Below, one piece after another: positions 46,001 to 55,242 of a stretch of DNA of 64,000 nt. The stretch is taken from the NCBI GenBank assembly GCA_037039925.1, contig JAXRKP010000839.1, forward strand, positions 92,501 through 156,500. The letters run 5' to 3'. Source of the stretch: Doris montereyensis. Taxonomy: Eukaryota > Mollusca > Gastropoda > Nudibranchia > Dorididae. Each line of letters begins with the position of its first letter. Within the stretch, counting starts at the first letter, position 1. Under the pieces are notes generated by a model, which made no database searches, was not told where the DNA came from, and saw only the letters and a list, made by a program, of their open reading frames with translations. The translations under genes and the position numbers were made by a program.

Positions 46001-47662
46001 TGTTGACACCCGTGTCATGCAGTGTACGACCTCCGTGGGTAAAAGTTACACTAGACCTATCGAGCCAGTAGGGGAAAGAAGGCGGGTATCGGTGACCAGA
46101 GCTGAGACAGCCAGAAAAGCTGCATGATTGTGTTATTTTAGTATGTATACACATCGATAACATAGGTCTAGATGATACATACACACACATACAGAGACAC
46201 ATGTGCATTACAAATTTTGTCACTGAGATGAGGCAAGAAGGGGTTATCAAGTTTATTTTTCACATGAAAAGACTCTTCAAATGCAACAAATTGAAGACAA
46301 CTGCTACATTGACGCTTGACAGAAGCACCGATAGATCGACAATGGGAACTCAATGCTTAGTAAAGTTATGGGCCTTTGAAATGTATCACTCTTGCTGGGG
46401 ATAGAATTAATCTGGCACTTAAAGACTTACAAAAGAATTTTGTGGCGTCTACGGTCAGTGACGAAACTTACAAAAGCCTTGGCTGCTGTCAGTCAAACCG
46501 ACATGTCATCCCATTCCTACTATGTTTGCTCAACAAGTCAGGCTCAATTAGCCGTACATATATTGTCTGCCTTACAAGGCAAAGGTGTATTGTTTAAATT
46601 CCACCATGAATAGACAAATGTTTATCTTGACTTTAAAAAAATGAAAATCAGCCCTTGATCCATGCTAGGCCAGATCTAGCTTCAAGCCTTATTGAAGATG
46701 AATGGAAGATCTGTAGCTTTGTGTAAATTTTTTTCTCCTCAAGCGTTTCAAAAGGCTATGCTAGAAGGATATAAAATTCCACCTATACCCCCAAAATTCC
46801 ATAGTTAGAAACAATCATTGTTACTATATTTTCCTTGTGTTTTGGACAATATAGTGTATGTTGCTACTTCTATTACTACAGTCATGTTTTGATAATCCGG
46901 ACAGATGTGCTGGGGACAGATTTTTTCTTCTTTATTTGTGCCTGATAATCTGGAAAATCGGAATTTCGGATTCAGACACTCGTTTTGAAATAAGCTACCA
47001 TAAAAAAGAGAGTTTATGCGTCGATAAGCTGAACACTCAACTGTTCAAGATAGGCTAACCAGTCCACTAATGGCGCATCAAAACCACCAACTCGACTTTC
47101 ATAATACCACTTCAGCATTACAATTTAGCAATATGGCGTCAGAGCCAATAGACTGCATGTCCCATTGCCCAGGCAAATGGATATATGCAGTGGGTGCCTG
47201 TTCAGCTCAGATACAAAGCACTGCCTCTAGCGGGTGACAGCTCGGTGATGCAATAATCCGGATGTCTCGATAATCCGGACAAATTGCTTGGAACAGAGGT
47301 GTTTGGATTATTGAGACGTGGCTGTACCTTGTTTTCCTTCCTATTTGTCATGATTGCTTAAATGTAGTGTTAGTGTGTCCAGAAATTTATTGAGCTCATG
47401 GCTATTTCGGATGGTCATACACAGAATTGCTGTTATAGTCGTAAAGGTTCTCTTTTTCAATCGTTACTCTATCGTTTTCCTTTTTACTGTTCGACTCATG
47501 TATGCTTAAAGTCAGCCAATTTTAAAAGTAATTCCTGGATTGAAATCATCATTTTAGACATTTTTATATTTCCAGATGACTGTTTCCAAGTTCCAAGACC
47601 TTCGCTTCCAAGTAGCTTCCGTATTGAGTGAAATGGAAAAATTAGAAAAGCGCAGCATTTGA
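36925..47662 (+). CDS. COMMD5: COMM domain-containing protein 5, six exons
   Basis: COMMD proteins form the Commander complex (with CCDC22/CCDC93 and retriever), which recycles membrane cargo from endosomes; they also affect NF-kB and cullin ligases. The N-terminus has DRTSFVGARVPQEIQRMTKV, as in COMMD5 ('VSFLGAQLPPEV'), and the C-terminal COMM domain has LDWRVDVAIST, MALSDG and KFQDLRFQVASVLSEMEKLE-KRSI. ATG at 36925 is the first in frame before the conserved part. Total coding length about 660 bases, near the family norm of about 220 residues. Frame breaks occur in exons 2, 4 and 5, each at a homopolymer or close by. Intron 1 (4.6 kb) and intron 5 (2.2 kb) carry most of the repeats. Confidence 0.93.
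37935..38123 (-). repeat. SINE (same family as 18615), truncated by LINE copy B
   Basis: Reverse complement of the 18615-18890 body: TGGGTACTCATTCACAGCTG, CTGACAAGATCTTTC. The LINE copy B target site lies exactly at its inner edge. Confidence 0.7.
38124..38135. repeat. Target-site duplication of LINE copy B, left
   Basis: GCTGAGGAAAGT, repeated exactly at 40982-40993. Confidence 0.88.
38136..40981 (-). mobile_element. LINE family A, copy B: APE endonuclease / RT, core deleted
   Basis: Minus strand, 5' end at 40981 (CCGGGCAGTGGACAGGTAAG). The endonuclease frame (40428-40033) holds GREIKLLIAYGPNEDAPKEE, LMVLGDLKARVGN (normally GDLNARVG) and NGERLIDFCLKNNMKIANIF. The linker frame (39968-39333) includes ARVSRGAEIFSDHHLVIAKM. 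Next come RT palm pieces and the 3' thumb. At about 38752 the sequence jumps past the catalytic FADD region relative to copy C, so the RT is dead. Inside COMMD5 intron 1, inserted into a SINE. Confidence 0.92.
40982..40993. repeat. Target-site duplication of LINE copy B, right
   Basis: GCTGAGGAAAGT, exact match to the left copy. Confidence 0.88.
40994..41345 (-). mobile_element. CR1/L2-like LINE 3' end
   Basis: Minus strand: DHAFTFSGPAVWNSLAPHTP, then LLQKIVENKTFSL, the very C-terminal 'F...GP..WNSLP......S...FK..LKT.LF' segment of CR1/L2-type RTs. A 3' UTR ending ATTAGCGCTAAATAAATTA follows. Confidence 0.75.
41346..41455 (-). repeat. tRNA-like SINE head joined to the LINE tail
   Basis: Minus strand: CCGTAGTGTTGTGAGCTGGT, then CACTTGTTCGAGCCCCATGG (B-box), similar to the head at 18630. 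It is immediately upstream, in the same direction, of the CR1/L2 fragment. Confidence 0.55.
41672..41834 (+). CDS. COMMD5: COMMD5 exon 2 (frame breaks)
   Basis: Joined to exon 1 it starts IVVSSVQGKQ, equal to human FVVSSLQGED. It must then shift frame near 41700-41725 to read SLVNEKFNEEKFAVVYCGIE, and again at the A-run 41783-41788 to give LFAKALRIPVVSLKKE. Acceptor TTACAG, donor GTATGT. Confidence 0.85.
43703..43731 (+). CDS. COMMD5: COMMD5 exon 3 (micro-exon)
   Basis: A 29-base exon, NFVQDLSDLQ-like, between TTTCAG and GTAAGT. It fits the helix before the COMM domain. Confidence 0.75.
43955..44094 (+). CDS. COMMD5: COMMD5 exon 4, start of COMM domain (frame break)
   Basis: KFHELLLSCVF, then after the six-T run at 43985-43990 the next frame reads GSLRSQIDKELEIRRPHLPS and LEHLDWRVDVAIST. 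One T too many is the simplest cause. The WRVDVAIST motif is diagnostic for COMMD5. Confidence 0.93.
44345..44485 (+). repeat. Short dispersed repeat, copy 6
   Basis: GGTAGGTCATATTTCTTTCC then GGACAGGGTGGATTCCATTG. Degenerate copy, COMMD5 intron 4. Confidence 0.5.
44625..44910 (+). repeat. tRNA-derived SINE
   Basis: GTTGGTGGCTTAGTTAGAAG, GGTCCTGAGTTTGAATCCTG (B-box), then TTCCCACTTATTCCTTGTG and GAAACTGGTATAAGCTC. Homologous along its length to 48425-48695. Confidence 0.75.
45325..45401 (+). CDS. COMMD5: COMMD5 exon 5 (frame break)
   Basis: VLNRV, then (shifted at the T-run 45339-45343) LVRGVTMDMALSDGNIKNFE. It matches 'L.R.LQPSVLM.L.LSDG....FEV'. Acceptor TGCAG, donor GTTTGT. Confidence 0.85.
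46879..47324. mobile_element. pogo/Tigger-like MITE
   Basis: Terminal inverted repeats: left CAGTCATGTTTTGATAATCC, right (reverse complement) CAGCCACGTCTCAATAATCC, both flanked by TA, the usual target of Tc1/mariner-pogo elements. Subterminal GATAATCCGGACA also recurs inverted. 446 bases, no coding frame. In COMMD5 intron 5. Confidence 0.75.
47576..47662 (+). CDS. COMMD5: COMMD5 exon 6, terminal
   Basis: MTVSKFQDLRFQVASVLSEM, EKLEKRSI, stop TGA 47660-47662. Equal to 'AKFQELRYSVALVLKEMADL-EKR'. Confidence 0.95.
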   Translation: MTVSKFQDLRFQVASVLSEMEKLEKRSI

Positions 47663-48329
47663 AAAATTAAAGATTGACACAACGGATTTTTTGTTCTTTT
47701 CATTTAAACATTTTGATAAACGATGATAGGATTTTTAATGAGTGTTTCACCCAAACAAGATTTCATGAATTATTCAATATCTCAATGAATGTATTTCTAC
47801 TACTTGATGTATGTCATGTCTTTGACCTTCAGAGAATTTCTTTTGTATTTCTGTTCTCAGCTGAAAGGCTTATGAAATACTTGTGCTGCTTTGTCTATGT
47901 TTTCACTCTACATGATAGGGTGAACACAATATTTTAATACTTCTAGAGTGGACATTAAAAGATCATCAAAAGTCCATTGACACAATAATAAATTACTTAG
48001 GCCTGCTGCCTCTTCTGGCATGTCTTAAAACTTGAACAATTTGAATTGTGGATAGCCAAAATTATATATATAAATGTTTACCAACGCCCTTAAAAACAGT
48101 TCAAATGGTCAGCAACCATATAACAGAGATAAAATTGTGTATGTGTGTGCATGTGTGTGTATGTTTTTGTGTGTGTGGATATTAGGCTCTGAAAAATGTT
48201 TTGTGAGCCAAAGCAAGTGTTGATGCACTTAACATTAAAACTTTGGGTAAATACGACCCTTTATCGGAAGTTCAGGAATTTTATTTAATCAAAATTATGT
48301 TCATTGTTTTATATCATTGGAAGGAAAAA

Positions 48330-48400
48330 ACACCCCGAAATCACCGCATAAGATGGGTGAAGTTAAATAATAAATACCGTTGAAACAAACAAAACTGAAT
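48330..48400 (+). repeat. Short dispersed repeat, copy 7 (3' module)
   Basis: CCCGAAATCACCGCATAAGA-TGGGTGAAG, then ACCGTTGAAAC. Confidence 0.5.
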
Positions 48401-48424
48401 TTTGTTTACCTTTATGTATAAAGT

Positions 48425-48695
48425 GTGACGCCAGTGGCCTAATGGTTAGGTTGCAAAGCTTGGGATCATGAGGTCCTGGGTTTGAATTCAAGTGTGATGC
48501 TAGGTCTGATGTTGTGTTCCTTGGGGAAGACATTTAACACGCATTTCCCCCATTCGGCAGTGTCATTGGGTACCAGCAGCAGCGGGAGTAAAAACCTGCT
48601 ACAGAATAACGGCTTGTCAAAAAGGTGCTTATTATCACCTGTTCCGTGTGTCATGCTATGGAAACCGGGATAAACTCTATTTCGATGGGCCATAG
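48425..48695 (+). repeat. tRNA-derived SINE, best copy
   Basis: A-box AGTGGCCTAATGGTTAGG, B-box CTGGGTTTGAATTC, then TTCCTTGGGGAAGACATTTA, CCCCATTCGGCAGTG and a 3' end GGCCTTGAAAGACCTAAAC. Pol III promoter spacing is as expected for a tRNA. Confidence 0.85.
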
Positions 48696-49024
48696 GCCTT
48701 GAAAGACCTAAACTTTATATGTACAAAGTTCAGTGACACCGCTTGTTCCATTCTCTCATTATGTCCTCGATATGGAAGTGAAAGGACATAGAAAAAATGT
48801 TTAGTTGTAACTTTGTCTTGTTAGAAGTTATATGTGTTTGAAATTTTATAGGCTGCATGCCAAAGTGAGAACAGGTATTTAACTCATTGCAGTCACAGTG
48901 ACTCACTCATACTCATACCCTTATATTGGCCTATTTTCAATCAGGTGTAACATTTTTATTTATGATGATAAAGAGGAATGGATTGTCACATAGTGCCAGA
49001 GGTTAGACATTAGTCATTGTGTTG

Positions 49025-49165
49025 ATTAATTATGGTGGCCGGTTGCAATTCTTTTTCCTTTCCACTCTTTCACTTATCGTTATCATGCTGTTTCTTGTTC
49101 AGTTCATCCTAAGATCACCCCTCAATATTAAAAAAATGGTGAATGGGGGAATTTTTCATGAAATA
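49025..49165 (+). repeat. Short dispersed repeat, copy 8
   Basis: GGTGGCCGGTTGCAATTC, CTTTCCACTCTTTCACTTAT, ATCCTAAGATCACC, ATGGTGAATGGGGGAA. Confidence 0.55.
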
Positions 49166-49449
49166 AAAACAATGATTAATTATAAGTCATATTATCTGTA
49201 AAGTTGACATGATTCTTTGATTTAGTTATACAGCAGGCTAATGCTGGCATACATAAGTGATACTATCGACTTGAACATGCAATGACAATAATAAATACAC
49301 TGTATTATCACATGATGAGATAAATCATTGTTATATACAACGATGCAACCATCAGATTTCTATTTGATATATAAGTATGTGTAAAATTGTGTGTGTATGT
49401 CTTTGAACATTGGTACTTGAGTGTGTAGGTGTTGTTTTTTATAATGTTT

Positions 49450-49605
49450 TATTGAAGGGGGTGGGGGTGGCAGTTGGTAGGTGGAGCTTGGTAGGTTCTA
49501 CTTCTATCCTATCCTCTATCTCTTACTTTCATCTTGCTGTTTCCTCTTCATTCACCTTTGATATTATTATGGTGGACAGGATAAAATGTAATGAAACAAG
49601 GAAAA
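49450..49605 (+). repeat. Short dispersed repeat, copy 9
   Basis: GGTAGGTTCTACTTCTATCC, CTTACTTTCATCTTGCTGTT, TATGGTGGACAGGATAAAAT, GTAATGAAAC. Confidence 0.6.
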
Positions 49606-49682
49606 ACACAGTGCGTCTAATGGCATTGTGTTTAAAAGTATATCATATCTTAGAAATCAGGGGAAAAGGGAGTTTTAAATGA

Positions 49683-49814
<132 letters not shown>

Positions 49815-50484
49815 TCCTGTATAACATTAATATTAATGATATCTACCTAAGGGCGGTTGGTGGGGGCTACAGGTGGGGGGGACGGATAATTCACAATAAA
49901 ACAAACCAGTTAAACTCACAATAACTATATCTTGTGAGTTTTCTATACATTGTACTACAGTATAAATATAGCTAATATAACGTTTCTTTATGATGTAAAA
50001 CTCCTTTACTATCAATTATGGAACTGATTTTCAGAAATAAAATCGGTACAATTGATAACTGATTCCACAGTTATTGATCGTATTCTTCCTCTCTTTTTTT
50101 CACTTGGCTATGTGCCCCCAGCACGATCTTGCCCCCAAACGGCAGACATGACACTGACTCACTGACAGTCTCTATGCGGCGTGTGGCGTGCCCAGCCTCT
50201 CTCTTCACTGAGCGGGCGAGCGTTCTTCCTTAGGCCACCTATACCTAAATGATGTATGGAGTCGCGTATCTCGAAAGTTTACACATAACAACAGCTTTAC
50301 TTTCCGAGGGCTGTTTGGAACTTCTCTAGATCTATTGCTTTACGTTATTCGTGGACAAAATGTTTTATCATGTTGGTGAAAAATACGATTCGGCTAGATA
50401 TTTCAAGTGTTACTGATAAAATAAAGTAAACCAACAACGGCAGTGGACATTTTTTTTCTAGGATTCTAAACAATTTGTGAATTT

Positions 50485-50565
50485 GTATAATCTAGATCAG
50501 ATCTAGACTAGATCTAGATCTAGAACCTAGACTAGATCTAGATCTAGATTCTAGATCTGCACTAA
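50485..50565 (+). repeat. TCTAGATC cluster
   Basis: Dense near-palindromic CTAGATCTAGAT words. Isolated copies occur at about 14350, 23390, 27510, 50660, 50775 and 52465. Confidence 0.8.
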
Positions 50566-50719
50566 TGCACTCACGCTTACTCTAGATTTGAGTAAGAATA
50601 GCAATTGACTCTATTCATGATTAGATGCATATCAAGGTTTATATCTTAGTTATATCTAGATCTTTGGCGAAATATGACAATAAGTGACAACTCCACTAAT
50701 AAAGACAAAACAAACACAT

Positions 50720-50752
50720 GACGTTTCGGGTATAAGTATAACCCTTCGTCAG
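50720..50752 (-). ncRNA. Hammerhead-type ribozyme motif, left arm
   Basis: Minus strand reads CTGACGA, then stem II GGGT...ACCC, then GAAACGTC. This fits the hammerhead core CUGANGA - stem II - GAAA with the very short stem III (AC/GU) typical of PLE ribozymes; the expected cleavage is after the final C. Stem I pairing looks weak, so activity is uncertain. Confidence 0.6.
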
Positions 50753-51111
50753 ACAACAAACGAGAAATATCTAAATCTAGATCTAAGCACTACCTCAGGC
50801 ATCACACAATGTGAAGTCAGAAGAAAAACAGAAAGGAGGAAGAAAGAAAGAAAAAGACAGTGATGATCAGAAACATAAGTAGAAGGGGATTTGAAGAATA
50901 TATAGGAGCAAGAATGGAAGGTTCAGATCTAGAATGAAATAAAAATATGAAAATAAATAAGTAATGAAAGGTGAGAAGGAGAGAGAGAGTTGTAGGATAT
51001 TTTCGTGGGGGTGGTGGTTTGGGGGGGGGGGCGGATGGGGTAGGGTAGAGGATGGGAAGGGTCAGGGATAGTGATGGCGTGTGCCTGACTATGGGAGTTA
51101 CTTCAGAAAAA

Positions 51112-51840
51112 TTATACAAATTGGTGTAAGACATTCATACCATCAGAGTTGATTGTGCCTAATCTTACTATAAGCCGGTTCTGTAAAGACTTCCTAGACT
51201 CACCACCGCCGGTACATGACCTGAGAATGCATACTTTCAGGTCATGGGTTCCTCGATGTCCTGGTCCATTAATATGCAAAGACACCGGCTTGCTTTTGCA
51301 GTTTTCAATATCTCTCCTGTGATGGCCAAATCTGTTGGAGAGAGTTGCAAGCCAGTTTCTCCGATATAGGCCATTCTACGATGACTGCAGTGAAAGCATA
51401 AATTACATTGCGAGAGGCGCAGGAGAATTGCCTATTGACTGTCCAGGTCTGTCTAGAGAACTGAATGGTTGTAGAGCTGTTCACAAAGAGGAGCATGTCG
51501 TGCAGTTAGTGCGTTCACATCGGATGTTACCCGACGGTGAGTCAGTAGAGAGGTGCACAAGGATATCCTGAAGGCTAGTTTGTCTCTTGAAGGCAATCGA
51601 CGGAAAGGAAGGAAAACACGTCTAGTCTCGTCACTAGCGTGTAGAATAGGCAGGTTCTTGTGGACAAAATTAATGACACGGTGTGTGTGTGGATGATACG
51701 GAAGGATAAGGGGTATGTGTTTGGTCTTTTTCCTTTCTACGATGTTGAGGGCGTATTTACAGGTACAAATTTAGCTCTCTGAAAGGCTTGACAAATGATG
51801 GCCCTAGGGTAGCTCTGTGCAAAGGAAGAAATCAAACATC
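51112..51840 (-). pseudogene. PLE polyprotein C-terminus: RT tail, Cys linker, GIY-YIG endonuclease
   Basis: Read from high to low coordinates over two or three frames: IPLILPYHPHTHRVINFVHK, PSIAFKRQTSLQDILVH, GNIRCERTNCTTCSS (Cys linker), SRNVIYAF, MAYIGETGLQLS (the GIY-YIG motif, here AYIGE), KPVSLHINGPGHRGTHDLKV, and SLQNRLIVRLGTINSDGMN before a TAA at 51112-51114. The order equals that of PLEs. Frame breaks near 51370, 51390 and 51480 make it non-functional as written. Confidence 0.82.
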
Positions 51841-51939
51841 TTAGGCGCTTGATACTTCATGCTCTATCATTTCTTCTTTCTAGACCCAGTGAGATATATA
51901 TCTAGTCTTATAGTTATCCTCTTTTTTTGTTCTTGTTTC

Positions 51940-52458
<519 letters not shown>

Positions 52459-52495
52459 TGCTTAGATCTAGATCTAGATATTTCTCGTTTGTTGT

Positions 52496-52522
52496 CTGAC
52501 GAAGGAGTTATACCCGAACGTC
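52496..52522 (+). ncRNA. Hammerhead-type motif, right arm, degenerate
   Basis: CTGACGA...ACCCGAACGTC: one A is missing from the conserved GAAA and stem II is shortened, so this copy should be inactive as written. Confidence 0.5.
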
Positions 52523-52576
52523 ACGTGTTTGTTCTGTCTTTATTAGCGGAGTTGTCACTTATTGTCATATTTCGCC

Positions 52577-53729
52577 TTTGACTTCACTCCAATGTGGCTC
52601 CTTCGTATTATCTAGATCTATGGTTATTTATCTATGAATTTCAGTGAAGATCCTAAAAAGTAACTGTAGACTGGTCAGTAAGCCCTTGGTTTGGTAAAAT
52701 TATTAATTCATATTCTAATATATACTGAAGATCTCTTCAAGATGATATAAAGATTTAAAGGGAGATTCAATCAATGCCAATAAAGTTCCAAGGTTGACTG
52801 CCTTTCTTCTTTATGTCACTGTCACACTTCAATTGGATTGATTCAACTAGCTTATCTTAGACTGTTCACCAAAGTGAAAGCTAAATGATCAAAATATCGC
52901 GATAATCATGTATCTGCCCAGACCTAAAAAGTAAAAAATCAAAATAATGTAAAACTAACCCGAACAAATTTGTATGTCTGCTGCACATTAGATCTTCTAA
53001 ATAGGGTATTTTTACTTTGAAAGGTATCTAAACAGTCCAAAGATTGGGCTGGAGCTAATGATAACAAATGAAAAGAAGTCTTTTTGAAATTGTATTATAG
53101 TATGGTTATAAGTTTATTACTCCCCGTGTTTAATTTGTTATTGTACTTTTTTTTATGTGCTTAACTCACCAGTAATTTTAATCATTGAATGGAAAACACC
53201 GTAAAACTGAAATGTAGAATCAAACCTCTTAAAGATTAGACTTTGTTATATCTTCGTTGGCACAAATTCTAATAATTTGTTGTGACTGTGCAGACATTTT
53301 AATCTTAACATACAGACATTGATGTTGTTTTTACTGAAACTTTCTTGAGCAACATTAACTCGAAGTGAAGGGAAAAGATGGGAATTTATATGTCTGCTGT
53401 TAAAAATCTGTTGGTGTATCAATCAGCAAAAGAGCCATGTTTTCCTGTCTACCCGTATGTGAAGTTTCCAAAAGATCAGATGCCGGTTGGAAAATGGTCT
53501 TGTTACTGACATTCAAGTCCTTCCTCAAAAACTTCGTATGTATTCTGCATTGAAATAAGTATGTTTAATTGTGTTTATTGCAAGGAAGGTGAACTGGAAG
53601 ACGTTGTACTGGAAGACGAAATAAGCTACTATTAATAATCCTGTACCGGTAATTAGTGAAAGCCTTGAACTTTAAGGCAGATAATCAAGGGCTTGACAGG
53701 CTCATCTTTTGATGTAAAAGTACTGAAGT
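52577..53729. other. Spacer, one small open frame
   Basis: No repeat or conserved gene seen. A 43-codon frame at 53378-53509 (MGIYMSAVKNLLVYQSAKEP ...) and a Glu/Asp-rich frame ending in TAA at about 53635 look protein-like but are unidentified. Confidence 0.3.
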
Positions 53730-54040
53730 TAAAGATAAAGATGGATTTATAGTCCTTATCCCACACAAATACACATTTACTGACTGTAGGCCTACATATT
53801 TTATCCCCCAGGAGTCCATTTCATTCAAGATCCTTCTCAACTCCCCTAGGGAGCATACAGTACAACAGCTGTTAGGCACTTCTTACTAACGCTCCGTCAG
53901 GATCTTTGTCTACATACAGCTGGATACTCATTCACACCTGAGTCAAGTGAGAAAAGCAGAATAAAATGCTTTTCCTAAGAGTACAATATTGTGAAAAAGA
54001 CATCTGGGCCAGCCATCCTCATTGCCTTTCAACACGTCAA
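53730..54040 (-). repeat. SINE, near full length (family of 18615)
   Basis: Reverse complement of the 18615-18890 element: CTGGATACTCATTCACACCT, GAGTCAAGTGAGAAAAGCAG, CTGGGCCAGCCAT. Confidence 0.75.
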
Positions 54041-54172
54041 AATAAAAAAAAATGTCAATTGTCAGTTAAAAGGATTTTTTTATAGAAGGGTGTATGCCCA
54101 CTTGTGTTATGTTGTTAGATTATTCTGGCAACTGTTTTTATGTGGTTTTATGAAATTTATGATGTAGCTATT

Positions 54173-54351
54173 TGTGATGTATTTGAGATACAAATATAAA
54201 ATGTGTAAGACAAAATAAGAACCGTAAAACCATGTGGACTGATTGTAGAGAGAGTTTATTTTCTGCAGTTTCGTCCCTTACCATATGTAAGTATTGTATT
54301 CGATACTGGTATAAACCGTGCAATCTTAATGACGAAACAATGTATACCACA
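54173..54351 (-). repeat. 3' LTR of the Ty3/gypsy element
   Basis: 179 bases, begins TGTGG and ends CA on the minus strand, contains AATAAA-like AAAATAAAC. Roughly 85% like the 5' LTR by eye, implying an old insertion. Confidence 0.85.
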
Positions 54352-54366
54352 ATTCCCCCTTCTTTA
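54352..54366 (-). other. Polypurine tract
   Basis: AAAGAAGGGGGAAT directly before the 3' LTR, where plus-strand DNA synthesis is primed. Confidence 0.75.
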
Positions 54367-54959
54367 AAGAAAAAAAAAATGTTATATCATTTTTTTGTTA
54401 TCATCATCATTTTTTTTTTGTTATTATTTTTTTCTTTTAGGCATTGTCTGAAGTTAACCATGAAGATGAAATTTTAAAAAAAGTTGCCGTGACGATAAGG
54501 AATTAGACTTGTTTTTTTAAAAGAAAAAATCATCCAAGAGTTTATTTTTGTCTTGACTGTATCTTGAAGAACTTTCCTTTTCTCTTGTTTAGCATCTTAG
54601 AAAAATGAATTGTGTTGTGTAGAGATATATATCTATAAAGGTCTTGAAAATTATGAGAAATGTAAAACTATGAGAGCATTAACTAGTGTCTACTTTGTGC
54701 GACTAGTGTGTTTGCATTGTTGTGACCATTGCACTGCCATTGACAAATTTGCCGAATCTTTGTATTTGTTTGGCTTATGAACAACACAGCCATTTCTTGT
54801 CGTATATGTATTGCAAGTGTATAATTTTGCGCACTCTGGGACAGTGAGTCGGATGGAGAGTGTGGGAACTCATTATTGATAGGTGAGCTCGAGGGCTCAA
54901 CCTGTGGCCTTGTTGATTTGTGCTCTCTACCATATTATTATTGCATAGGTAATGGGCTT

Positions 54960-55231
54960 GCAGTTGACTCAACATATGGATTATACGTGATGGGTGGTAA
55001 ATATGATGATGGAGCAGGCGTGCTCACACTGGGAGTTGTCTGGGTGTAAACGATCTGATCTGAATGTCGTTTCCAAATGATGCCAGGTGCAATCTCCACG
55101 TAGCAGGTTCACGATCCGATGCTGTTTTTAATTATGCCAAATTGCCATCACTGATTTCCACGGTAGTCACGAACGAGAGCATTGTTGCCAACATTGAAGA
55201 TGCGCATCTTAGCTTGAGAGTGCGATTTGCT
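54960..55231 (-). pseudogene. Ty3/gypsy integrase C-terminal domain
   Basis: Minus strand: SKSHSQAKMRIFNVGNNALV-RDYRGNQ, then WQFGIIKNSIGS and YVEIAPGIIWKRHSDQIV. It matches the GPY/F-like tail 'F..GD.VLVR.YR......W..G.I....G...Y.V'. It is the continuation of the integrase at 58320-59130, beyond the LINE. Confidence 0.85.
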
Positions 55232-55242
55232 TTGTTGATGTT
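55232..55242. repeat. Target-site duplication of LINE copy C, left
   Basis: TTGTTGATGTT, repeated exactly at 58308-58318. Confidence 0.88.

Noticed and set aside
45738..46613. Frames of 67-129 codons in COMMD5 intron 5
   Set aside because: Overlapping frames on both strands, no recognisable motif, no convincing splice sites.
48425..48500. Functional tRNA gene
   Set aside because: A- and B-boxes are present but the cloverleaf is not intact and a SINE body follows.
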